A stretch of 16,199 bases of DNA from a bacterium (GTDB lineage: Bacteria; ARS69), in NCBI GenBank assembly GCA_025774805.1, contig JALGZR010000111.1, positions 1-16,199 on the forward strand. Direction: 5' to 3'. Shown piece after piece: positions 1 to 8,200 of the stretch (the first letter of the stretch is position 1; each line of letters opens with the position of its first letter). The notes under the pieces are model-generated. The model did not search any database, was not told the origin of the DNA, and saw only the letters and a list, made by a program, of their open reading frames with translations. A program made the position numbers and the translations under genes.

Positions 1-1694
1 TAGCGAAGGTAGAGGCGGGCGAGTCCCTCCGCGATCTCCCACGCGCGCGCCCGCTCGGCGGCGACCGCACGGCCCCTCAACGCGGCGCGAGTCTCCTCCG
101 GAATCAGGAGCCCTCCCCGGTCGTCGCGGGACAGGGGCGCCCCGTGGTCCTCGGCCCAGACGATCAGGAGCGGGGCGTAGATCACGGGCTCTTCGGGCCG
201 CTCCCGAACGAGTCGAAGAAGGCGCTCCAGCGCCGCCGCTCCCTCCCCCTTGCGCATCAGCGCGAGCGCGGCGTTGAACTTCCAGGTGAACGAGACCCGG
301 TGCTCACGACAGAGGGATTCCGCACGCCCGTACTGTCTCAGGGCGATGTCCGTGTCCCCCTTGATGTCGTGATATCGGGCCGAGAACTGGTACTGGATGG
401 CCCGGAGGCAGTCGCGATTGAGCAGGCCTCCGACCGCGAGAAGCGCGACCAGGAAGACGGGCACGACGCTCTCCAGCCGCCTCCCCGGTACGAGGGACTC
501 CGCGCGACGACCGAGCCACGTGATGACCGAGCCGATCACGATGCTGCTTCCGAGAGAGGGAAAGTACGCGTACCTCCACGTCCGGGCCCCGTGCTCCCAC
601 GGGAGGAAGGGAGCCATCGCCGCGAGCAACCAGAGGACGACCGTCCGGTGACCCGGGCGCCTCCAGGCCGCCGCCCCGAGGAGGACGAGGACCAGCCCTC
701 CGGCGAGCACGGTGAACCGCGACGGCGCGCTGGACCAGCCCGCTTCCCGGTGGGAGGCGAGGAAGAGACGATAGAGCTGATTTCCGAGATTCGTCACGAT
801 GTGGGGTCCCGGACGGTACTTCTCTCCCGCGAGACCGACGAACGCACCCGCGCTCTCCCCGGTGGCCGCCCCCTCCCGGGCCATGGGCGTCGGATAGACG
901 TAGCGGCTCGCGAGAATCACGGACACCACGATCAGGACGTGAGGCACCAAGAGGCGCAACGCGCCGGGTCTTCCGCGCCCGCGGAGCAGGAGAGCCATCG
1001 GAACGAGAAACGTCACCGCCGACTCGTGGGAGAACACGGCCGGAAGGAAGAGGGCGACGGAGAGCCCCCCGTGGAGAACACGCCGATCGCCCCGGGCATG
1101 AGCGAGCGCGAGAAGGGAAGCCATGCCGAATCCGGCCGCCAGGAGAAGAGAGACTCCCGAGATCCAGTAGAAGGCCCGGAAGTGAACGACGCTCAGAAGG
1201 AAGAGAACGCTGGCGAACACCGAGGTCCGAGGGTGAAAGCCCAACGCCCGGGCCGTCGCCGCGCAAAGGAGCGCATTGATCACGTGCAGTGCGATGTTGA
1301 CCACGTGGTAAGGAACGGGGTCCTCGTCGAAGAGCGGCTGCACGGCCCAGAAGTAGAGGTGCACCGTCGGCCGCGCGGCCCAGGGCTTGTCGGGGGAGAA
1401 GACGTGCGCGAAACTCGTTCGGGCCATCTTCGCGTTCTGGATGTAATCCTCGTCGTCGTACGCCCAGTCCAGATTCCGGAGATCCCCGAAGACCACGGCC
1501 GCCACGATCGCGAGCAGGAGGCCGTGGATCACGCCGCGAGGCGCCCGGACCTTCAAGACGGCGCCCCGCGCTCGGGGCCGGTGAACCGTCCCCTGCGGTC
1601 GTCCGCTTTCCGGGGCCCGCTCCGAACCTCCACCGTATCGTCGGAGGTCTTTCGAAGACCGTCCCGACGTCGGTGTGATGGCGTTCTGGGCCAT
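1..1694 (-). CDS. GT-C/TMTC-like membrane glycosyltransferase (3' end outside window)
   Basis: This is a polytopic membrane protein of which 564 codons are visible. It probably transfers sugars from a lipid-linked donor on the outer face of the membrane. After the first membrane segment (about residues 55-70) comes an acidic loop with WAYDDEDYI, then RPTVHLYFW, then the PYHVVNIALHVINALL helix. That order is typical of GT-C/PMT families, especially TMTC-like proteins. Further hydrophobic helices follow to about residue 425. The soluble tail (about 440-564) is helical and TPR-like, with QYGRAESLC and FNAALALMRKGEGAAALERLLRL. The first 46 residues from the ATG at 1694 are polar and Arg/Gly/Pro-rich and have no clear ribosome site. 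A TTG at 1556 (residue 47) is therefore a serious alternative start. The last two bases at the left edge are TA, so the gene may stop immediately or continue. The specific sugar and acceptor cannot be told. Confidence 0.8.
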   Translation of the reverse strand, partial: MAQNAITPTSGRSSKDLRRYGGGSERAPESGRPQGTVHRPRARGAVLKVRAPRGVIHGLLLAIVAAVVFGDLRNLDWAYDDEDYIQNAKMARTSFAHVFSPDKPWAARPTVHLYFWAVQPLFDEDPVPYHVVNIALHVINALLCAATARALGFHPRTSVFASVLFLLSVVHFRAFYWISGVSLLLAAGFGMASLLALAHARGDRRVLHGGLSVALFLPAVFSHESAVTFLVPMALLLRGRGRPGALRLLVPHVLIVVSVILASRYVYPTPMAREGAATGESAGAFVGLAGEKYRPGPHIVTNLGNQLYRLFLASHREAGWSSAPSRFTVLAGGLVLVLLGAAAWRRPGHRTVVLWLLAAMAPFLPWEHGARTWRYAYFPSLGSSIVIGSVITWLGRRAESLVPGRRLESVVPVFLVALLAVGGLLNRDCLRAIQYQFSARYHDIKGDTDIALRQYGRAESLCREHRVSFTWKFNAALALMRKGEGAAALERLLRLVRERPEEPVIYAPLLIVWAEDHGAPLSRDDRGGLLIPEETRAALRGRAVAAERARAWEIAEGLARLYLR

Positions 1695-2210
1695 TCAGGA
1701 AGTCGGGTCGTTTGGCGGCAGGTGAGACGGCGGTCGCGCTCTCCGAGGCCAACTGCCTGGATCACGGACTGAAGGACTGCATCTATCCGTGCAGCATCCT
1801 CGACGACGGCCTCACCTCCCGTCCGGGAACGTTCGACCTCATCACGTGCATGGACGTGATCGAGCACGTTCTGGACGTCCCGCAGACGCTCCGCAGTCTG
1901 GCCGAGCTGCTGAATCCGGGCGGGCTGCTGCTGGAGATCCCCAACCGGGGATCGCTCGCGTTCGTGGCGAGCGACGGCCACTTCAATCTCTCCGGCATCA
2001 CGCTCCTGGACCGGGACGACGCCATCCGATACCACGAGACCTTCTTCTCCTTCCCCCATGATGTCGGTTACTACCATCCCCTCGAATACTACCTGCGATC
2101 CTTGGAGCAGCTCGGCTTGTGCTGTCAAGTGGAGCCTTCCCTCCATCCAGCACATCGGCTCCGCGAGCGGATGGCCGGACTGGGTCGGGCCTATCCGGCG
2201 TACCTCATGC
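1679..2210 (+). pseudogene. truncated SAM-dependent methyltransferase remnant
   Basis: The frame reads as the middle and C-terminal part of a class I SAM methyltransferase (UbiG/Methyltransf_11 type). It begins with a post-motif-I stretch, ETAVALSEANCLDHGL. The acidic motif and helix follow as TFDLITCMDVIEHVLDVPQ, then LNPGGLLLEIPN, then YYHPLEYYLRSLEQLGL. The glycine-rich SAM-binding motif I and roughly 40-60 residues before it are missing: a stop lies at 1676-1678, and no other forward frame upstream supplies them. The frame stays open to a stop at 2342-2344, but homology fades after about 2150. It overlaps the opposite-strand start of the membrane glycosyltransferase by a few bases, as expected if the 5' part was lost by deletion. 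A minimal functional enzyme cannot be excluded but is unlikely without motif I. Confidence 0.65.
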
Positions 2211-2217
2211 GGCACGG

Positions 2218-2649
2218 GTGGCGGCCTGGCCCTTCTTCCTCGGGGCGACCGCCTCTTGGCTCTGGCACTGCCTCACGTTCTACGGCGGGTTCACGAAGAC
2301 GCTCTGGTATTACGGACCCCAGACGTTCTTGGCCCGTCTGGTGATCGCGGCATCGGGGAGAGCTCTGGAGTGCACCTGGTTCGCCGGTCGGGTTCCGGGC
2401 GCGACGGCCGTGGTCTTGATCGGCTGCGTGTTCTGGCAGATCGCCCTCTGGGCGCGAGAGAACCTGCCCGAGCATGCCACCATCTGGTCCGGAAGCGCGG
2501 GCATCCTGGGCTGTTTTTCCGGAAGGACGACCGTGAACACGGACGGACTGGCGAACAGCCACGAGTTCCCGGAAGAGATTCTCCGGAAGGGACGCCTGGC
2601 CGAGTACTGCCGCCAATGGGACCATGCGATCGACGCGTTTCCGGACTCA
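2218..2649 (+). pseudogene. C-terminal remnant of a membrane glycosyltransferase-like protein
   Basis: This frame, different from that of the preceding methyltransferase remnant, reads first as hydrophobic helices (AAWPFFLGATASWLWHC, LWYYGPQTFLARLVIAA). It then reads SAGILGCFSGRTTVNTDGLANS and RKGRLAEYCRQWDHAIDAFPDS. From memory, this resembles the C-terminal extracytoplasmic part of GT-39/PMT-like membrane proteins, whose usual wording is aGilgyFsgR.vvNlDGlvNs followed by grl.dYl...i.yvvd.fpds. No credible start precedes it, and several family positions look altered (N-T-D-G instead of N-L-D-G). No stop follows at the expected end: the frame stays open to 3187-3189 through the antisense of the next gene. 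This is best read as a truncated, decaying fragment. A live short membrane protein is the less likely alternative. Confidence 0.6.
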
Positions 2650-2710
2650 TGCACCTGCACCAGGTTTGCCGCTGCCGCGGCGGAGCCTGGCGAGGATTGT
2701 CGGTCAGCTC

Positions 2711-2757
2711 GGGGGAAGAAAGAGAGATCCCGGACGCCGGATGGCATCCGGGATCTC
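2711..2757 (-). terminator. intrinsic terminator of the secreted-protein gene
   Basis: Bases 2724-2734 (GAGATCCCGGA) and 2747-2757 (TCCGGGATCTC) form a perfect 11-bp stem. A nested GCC/GGC pair sits in the 12-nt loop. On the minus strand the stem is followed by a pyrimidine tract, TCTTTCTTCCCCC. It lies about 50 nt past the stop of the minus-strand gene at 2806, which fits a rho-independent terminator for that gene. Confidence 0.7.
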
Positions 2758-2764
2758 GGGGATC

Positions 2765-2788
2765 CGCGCCCGAATCGATTCGGGCGCG
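2765..2788. repeat. 24-nt perfect palindrome
   Basis: The 24 bases are identical to their reverse complement, centred between 2776 and 2777 on AATCGATT with CGCGCCCG and CGGGCGCG flanks. It lies between the stop codon at 2806 and the terminator at 2711-2757. With no loop it could extrude as a cruciform, bind a dimeric protein, or add a second stem to transcription termination. Confidence 0.75.
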
Positions 2789-2805
2789 AGGGGGCCGAGG
2801 TCGGT

Positions 2806-3177
2806 CTACTTCAGATGGATCATCTTCTTCGCCTCCCGACGATCGTCCGTCTGGAGCTGGTAGAAGTAGGCGCCGGCGGCGACCCGGCGACCGTTGTCGT
2901 CCCGGCCGTCCCACTGTATGGAGTGGGTTCCCGCCTCCTGCACTCCCGTGTGCAGGACCCGGACCACCGCGCCTCTCACGTCGTAGATCTTGAGGCTCAT
3001 GTCCGCGGTCCGGTCGAGCGTATAGCGGATCGTCGTCTCGGGCCGGAAGGGGTTGGGGAAGTTCTGCTCCAGCCGGGCTCCGATCCGGAACCGCGTTCCG
3101 CTCTGATCCGACACTCCGACCGGGATGTTCGAAAGCGGGTCGCAGTGGAAACGGAACGTCATCGTGTCGACGAGGGT
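2806..3177 (-). CDS. C-terminal sorting/FlgD-like domain of the secreted protein, out of frame
   Basis: This stretch encodes LVDTMTFRFHCDPLSNIPVGV, a linker, and then a C-terminal domain of about 85 residues: LEQNFPNPFRPETTIRYTL, MSLKIYDVRGAVVRVL, GTHSIQWDGRDDNGRR, VAAGAYFYQL and a final REAKKMIHLK. This is the classic layout of the type IX-secretion-like (Por_Secre_tail) or FlgD-Ig-like domain at the ends of exported proteins in the FCB superphylum. It has no start of its own. The same frame is open upstream to an ATG at 3318, but that part is only a shadow of the preceding coding frame. The sense clearly continues from the upstream gene after a one-base shift near 3174-3186. Confidence 0.8.
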   Translation of the reverse strand, partial: TLVDTMTFRFHCDPLSNIPVGVSDQSGTRFRIGARLEQNFPNPFRPETTIRYTLDRTADMSLKIYDVRGAVVRVLHTGVQEAGTHSIQWDGRDDNGRRVAAGAYFYQLQTDDRREAKKMIHLK

Positions 3178-4358
3178 GCAGAAGCGTAGCACTCCACGTC
3201 CACCTCGTACCAGGCGCCGGGCGGCGGCGGCGAGTAGCAGCTGTCCGTCGGGAAGCTGAACACGATGTCCATCTCGGGCGCCATGCTGTCCACCGGCACC
3301 GGCGGGAAGAACCACCACGCCTCGTCACGGAAGAGGGTCGAGGTGCTGTCCCAGTTCACGCGGCACCACGACGTGGGTACCGGTGTCCAGAGCGAGTCGA
3401 GGTTGCAGATGCTGTTGCTCTTGATGTAGACGGAGCTGTCGGGCGGGCCCGTCGGCATCGGAATCCAGCGCGGATTGAACATGCGCAGCGCGTCGATGGT
3501 CGGCGCCGCGTCTTTGCCCCCCGGATTCGTGAGCCAGAACTCGAAGTGCACGGCATCCTGCCAGGAGTGCTGCTCGAGTTTGGGCGGGAGCGGAGGAAGA
3601 AGGCCGTGAGCCCGGAGGAGAGCGGCCTCGGAGAAGCCGACGTTGAGCGAGCGGAGGCCGGGTACGGGGCCCAGCGCCACCCCCGCCACGAAGTTCGTCG
3701 TGCAGCCGGGGATCTCGAGGACCGGGTCCGGTGAGTGGTGCACCCACGGAGCTCCGGTGGCGTTGAAGTTGATGACCGGGCCGTCCACCTCGCAGACGAC
3801 GGTGGGCGGGCAGTCATCGACACGCGTGAAGATCAGGTGCGGAACGACCGGAAGGTCGGAGTTGAAGAAGCCTCCGTTCGGATCGGTCTTGAAGATCTCC
3901 ATCAGACCGAGGGGCTGGTCGCCCGGTCGCACCGTGACATCGAGCATCCAGTTCTGGATGTCGCCGCTGCAGTCCACGCGGAACGGCTCCACGCTCTGTA
4001 GGTGCAGCTCCACGATCTCGATGGGGATCAAGGCGTTCTCACCGGGAAACAAGGGAGGAGTGTCCTCGAGGCGGCGCACGATCGTGTCGACGTTTCCGAG
4101 GTTCCCGGTGGAGCAGACCGGTGACTCTCCGAGGGGAATGCCGCGGAGAGGGATGATCGGATCACCGATCACGAAACAGCCCGGGCAGAGCAGGTCGAGA
4201 TCGGTGAGATCTTCGAAGGTGTTTTCGGTATTCGTTTCGAGGAGGTCGAGCCCCGCGATCACGGGCATTTGCGCGGCGGCGTCGTCGGACGGGCCGAACA
4301 GGACGACGACCGCGGACAGAGGCACGAGCACGGAGCCGGGGATCCAACGCATCATCAT
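3159..4358 (-). CDS. secreted protein of unknown function (frameshifted before its C-terminal domain)
   Basis: The visible product is 399 aa. An N-terminal signal peptide has MMMRW, a hydrophobic core (GSVLVPLSAVVVLFG) and a likely cleavage after AAA at residue 29. The mature part is soluble, rich in Pro, Asp and Cys, and not a family I recognise. Start choice: AAGGAG at 4364-4369 lies 5-8 nt before tandem ATGs at 4358 and 4355. An upstream ATG at 4382 would place the ribosome site inside the coding region. The frame ends with ECYASAPSSTR at 3159. The adjoining frame continues naturally as TLVDTMTFRFHCD into a C-terminal sorting domain, so one base appears to be missing. The intact product would be about 515 aa and probably exported or surface-attached. 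The shift is either a mutation or an assembly error. No heptameric slippery site is visible. Confidence 0.75.
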   Translation of the reverse strand: MMMRWIPGSVLVPLSAVVVLFGPSDDAAAQMPVIAGLDLLETNTENTFEDLTDLDLLCPGCFVIGDPIIPLRGIPLGESPVCSTGNLGNVDTIVRRLEDTPPLFPGENALIPIEIVELHLQSVEPFRVDCSGDIQNWMLDVTVRPGDQPLGLMEIFKTDPNGGFFNSDLPVVPHLIFTRVDDCPPTVVCEVDGPVINFNATGAPWVHHSPDPVLEIPGCTTNFVAGVALGPVPGLRSLNVGFSEAALLRAHGLLPPLPPKLEQHSWQDAVHFEFWLTNPGGKDAAPTIDALRMFNPRWIPMPTGPPDSSVYIKSNSICNLDSLWTPVPTSWCRVNWDSTSTLFRDEAWWFFPPVPVDSMAPEMDIVFSFPTDSCYSPPPPGAWYEVDVECYASAPSSTR

Positions 4359-4775
4359 GAGGACTCCTTGTGGTCTCGACATGCCGACGTTGCAGGGGGG
4401 CGGCTACCTGCGTGGTGCCGGGGATGAACGCGTGACGATCGAGCTGTGGAGTACCCTCTTTGTTGCTTGAATCGAGAGTGCCCGCAGGCTAGCGCGTTTC
4501 CGACCGGGATGAGACCGAGAAAGGTAAGAACAACAGAGGATCGCGGACTCGTTCTTTACTACGCCTCTGATGCCGGTATTCGGGGCTCTCGTCCGATTCG
4601 CGCCTCACCCCTCTTCGGACGGCGAACGGCGGAGGACACCCGGCATAGCAATGGAGATCCGCCCCCGAAACTCACGTTCTCCCACGAAGTGAACGCGGCG
4701 CCGAACCGAGGCGGTGAGAATGCCGGAAAGACGTAAGGGGAACCGACCGGGGGTCCGCGCTCGACGGCGTGAGCT
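4359..4775. other. 417-bp intergenic region without a gene
   Basis: This gap lies between the thioesterase stop and the start of the secreted-protein gene, both on the minus strand. I see no protein-like frame, no RNA gene, and no convincing -35/-10 pair for the downstream gene. The short forward frame at 4446-4736 has no family resemblance and no ribosome site. I also see no strong U-tract terminator after the polyketide operon, only a short GACC/GGTC stem near 4753-4763. Confidence 0.6.
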
Positions 4776-5222
4776 TCAACCGTCCGTCGCGATCCGTCGA
4801 TCGTCGAGATAGTGCTTGAGGGCCGCGCGCAGCTCCGGGGGGAAGGGGGCGGGTGTCATCCGTTCCCCTTCCCGTTGCATGCACGCGACCTCTTGCCGAC
4901 CGCGGGCGACGAGCTCCTCCGGTCCCGGGTCGACGCGCAGATAGTCGAACTGCATGACGAGCCGGTTCTGGGAGAGGGAGTCGAGTCGCATCCGGATGAC
5001 GATCTCGTCGAACGGCGCGAGTTCGGAGTGGTACTCGCACGAGCAGCTCGTCGTGACGAAGCAGAGTCCGGTCTTGAATCTCTCCACGGCGCCCGGAGCC
5101 TTTTCCCAGAGGAACATCTCGCGACACTGTCCCTGCCAGCGGAGATGGTGAACGTAGTAGACGTTGCCGACGAGATTCGTCTCCTCGAACGTCACCGTGT
5201 GCCGGAGGTCGTAGTACTTCAG
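4776..5222 (-). CDS. enediyne-type acyl-ACP thioesterase (E10/CalE7-like, hotdog fold)
   Basis: This 148-residue thioesterase should release the polyene or beta-keto-polyene chain from the ACP of the neighbouring synthase. After KYYDLRHTVTFEETN come LVGNVYYVHHLRWQGQCRE and MFLWEKAP, close to my recollection of CalE7, DynE7 and SgcE10. N20 (VGNVYY) and R34 (GQCRE) match the Asn and Arg reported as important in CalE7; this family lacks the usual acidic hotdog catalyst. Downstream CSCEYHSELAPFDEIVIRMRL and RVDPGPEELVARGRQEVACM complete the fold, and the length is normal for the family. Start choice: homology begins at KYY, and the only sensible codon is a CTG at 5222, preceded by AAGGAG at 5231-5236 with 8-nt spacing. 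It overlaps the synthase stop as CTGA, so translation is probably coupled. An upstream start inside the synthase would add unrelated sequence. Confidence 0.93.
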   Translation of the reverse strand: MKYYDLRHTVTFEETNLVGNVYYVHHLRWQGQCREMFLWEKAPGAVERFKTGLCFVTTSCSCEYHSELAPFDEIVIRMRLDSLSQNRLVMQFDYLRVDPGPEELVARGRQEVACMQREGERMTPAPFPPELRAALKHYLDDRRIATDG

Positions 5223-8200
5223 GGCTCGAGCTCCTTCGGTCGATCGAGGACCACGGCGAGCATGAGAGGCCGGCCGCCGCTCCAGTCGGCCACCGGAAGC
5301 GTGGCGGTGACCAGGGAACCCGAGGCGAAGAGCACCCAGCCGTCGCCCGATCGCGAGATCAGTGAGAGAGGCGCCTCCGCCGGTCGGCCCGCCTTCGTCA
5401 GGCACTCGGACGCCGTCCATACGCGCGTCGCGGCCGTCGCCTCGTCCTCGTTCTGGTCCTTCGCCACGGTGGACGCCAGAGGGTACCGCGGTCCGAGCAG
5501 GTCCCGCCAGACCGACGTCGGTCGGGACTCGACCGCCTCGACGTCGCACCCCAGCGGACCGGGACCGACGACCGCCATGGTCAGGGAGCGCGTGCGGGAC
5601 ACGGAGGCCTCGATCTCCTTCGATCCGACGATCTCCGGTTTCCCGTCGGGACGTCGCACGATGGTTCGCGTCCGCCCGAGGGCGCGGAGAATCGTCGCGT
5701 CCGAGGGAACGGACTCCGCTCCGGTGGCGACGCTCAACCGAGCCCCGGGCAGGAGATCCCGGAGACGCCGCTCGAAGTAGGGACCCAGCAGCGGCGCGGC
5801 GAACGGCCCCTCGCTCTCCGTTCCCTCGACGGCCCGGAGTCGGAGACCCTCCCAGCGCTCCCGGACCCGATTCGCCTCGTCCAGGATCTCGAGGTCGTAG
5901 ATGAGCAGGTCACCGTCCTGGGAACGCTCCCGAGCGCGGACCCGAGTCCTGCTCGGAGACGTTCCCGCGCCGAAGAGAATCCGATCCACGCCCACCGGCA
6001 GAATCACGGCGTGGGGGATGCAGGCCTGCACGGCGTGGATCGCCGCGTCCCGGCCGGCCGGGTCGCCGAGCACGAGTCGCGGGGGAAGGTAGTGATCGAA
6101 CCACTCCCCGTCGGGCTTCCCCTCGATCTCGGCGAGACACCGCGTGGCCTGCAGGCTCCGGTATCCGCGCAGGCATCGGAAGCGTCCCGTATGGAAGAGA
6201 ACGGGACCGTACAGATGACGGGTCGGATCCAGATCGATGGGCTCGCCTTCCCCGTCGAACTCCGCCTCCGCGAACGGCTGCTCCCCTTCGCTCTCGGGAT
6301 CGAACGTCTCCGATCGAAACGTCGCGCGGAAATGGTCCGCGGCAAAGGAGGTGGCCTTCGTGCGGACGACGACGTCGATCTCTCCCGACTCCCGCGCCAC
6401 CGCCGCGGTCCGGAGCGTGACCCGCTCCCCCTCGGGAACCACGATGGGACGCAGGAACTCGACGTCCTCGAAGGTCGGAGGGGACTCCGCGCCCGTGAGG
6501 GCCGTGACGGCCTGGGCCATCGCCTCGAGGCCGAGAACGGCGGGGAAGAGGCGCTCCCCCCGGAACACGTGATCCTCCAGATACGGATCGGTCCGACTCG
6601 AGACCTCCGCGTCCGCAACGAGCTCGATTCCCGGGTAGTGGATCCTCGCTCGCTCGAGGAACCGGAGGAACGGAAGCTCGGACTCCTCGAAGGCCACGGT
6701 TGGCGGCTCCCCGAACCGGCCGGTCACGACCACCGACTCCGCGGGCCAGTCGCGCGCGAGGAGGCGACGGAGGAATTCCATTCCCTCGTCGGGGGTGATC
6801 GGGGTGATGCCCTGCTCCCGGAGGGCGTCGATGCGTCCGAGCCGCTCCCCCATGCCGACGCCCGACCAGACCGACCACTCCACCACGAGGCACCGGCAGT
6901 GCGCGTGGCTCTCACGCCAGGCCCGCGCGATGCAGGAGAGCCACTCGTTGGCGACCGCGTAGTCGGCTTCGCCCGGCATCCCCGTACGCGCGATGAGGGA
7001 GCCGAACGCGACGAAGGTGTGCAGCCGACTCGGATCGACGGCCGAGAGCAGGTTCCTCGCTCCCGTCACCTTCGGGGCCATCGTCCTCCGGAAGGACTCG
7101 TCGTCGAGGCTCGTCAGGAGCTCGGGGTCGTTCGCCCCGGCCCCGTGCAGGATCGCGGTGACCGGGCCGAGCGCCCCTTCCGCCTCGCGACAGGCGGCGG
7201 CGACGGCGTCCGCGTCGGTGACGTCGGCGGCGCAGTAACGGAAGGTCACGCCCTCCGCCCGCATCCGCGCGAGGTTGGAGGACAGGACCTCGTCATCCTC
7301 CGGCCGCGATCGCCCGAGAAGGACGAGACGCACGCCGGTCCGCCGGGCGAGGTCCAACGCGCACTCCGCGGCGATTCCCTTGCCTCCCCCGCTCACCAGG
7401 AGCACGTCCGTCTCGTCGATCCCGACGCCTCTCTTCTCGTCACCGGCCGGCGGCAAGGGGCGGAGTACCGGGACCTGCCGGTTCCCCGACCGGTCGTAGC
7501 GGACTTCCGAGAATCCCTCCCCGCTCGCGACCTCCGCTGCGGTCCACTGCGGCGCGTCCGGTACGTCGTACGGGACGCGGACGACGGTCACGTCCACCCA
7601 CGGCGCCTCGAGGTGCAGCGTGCGCGCGAACGCCGCGCCGCCCTCGCTCTCCTGAACGAGGAGGAAGCGGATCTCGCCCTTCGCCTCCAAAGTCTCTCGG
7701 GCGCCGCGGAGCAGGAGCGGCACCGACTCCTCGTCCGGGTCGGGAGGAAGACAGACCGCCACGCCGGGTCCCGCCCCGACCGCGGCCAGGGCCTCGGGAA
7801 GCTTCCCGGTCCACGGGGAGCCGGGGGGAGCGATCACCTTCCACGGAGGGACAGGCTCCCGAGGGGAGTGTGCCCCCGGGTCGGGCCGGGGCCGATCGAC
7901 CCACGCCACGGAGAACTCCCGGATCCAGGTCGCCGCGCCGGCCGGAGCGCCCTTCGAAGGAGGCCTCGCGTCCGCGCGCTCGAACGTGGGTCGCGCCTCC
8001 AGGGCGGACGCGATTTCGGCGACCGTGGCGTTCGCGTAATCGGTCGGGGACGCCGGGACGGGACTTCCCAATCGTCGCGCACCCTCGGCAACCATCTGGG
8101 AAACCGTGATCGAGTTCAGGTGGAGATCGCTCAGCATCCGGTGGTCGTCCTCCACCATGGACGGAGGGAGCTCCGCACGCTCCCCGACGAGAGCGCGGAT

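Noticed and set aside
304-1752. 482-codon minus-strand frame
   Set aside because: It is out of frame with the convincing membrane protein on the same strand and lacks hydrophobic helices.
144-1772. 542-codon forward open frame
   Set aside because: It is antisense to the membrane glycosyltransferase and its sequence is dominated by Arg, Glu, Gly and Pro with no motif, as expected for a shadow in GC-rich DNA.
3174-3186. Programmed -1 frameshift in the secreted-protein gene
   Set aside because: No slippery heptamer and no clear downstream pseudoknot; a single-base loss is simpler.
4359-4382. Upstream ATG start for the secreted protein
   Set aside because: It would put the AAGGAG ribosome site inside the coding sequence and add residues before the signal peptide.
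4446-4736. 96-codon forward frame in the intergenic region
   Set aside because: No ribosome site, no family resemblance, and no typical codon pattern.
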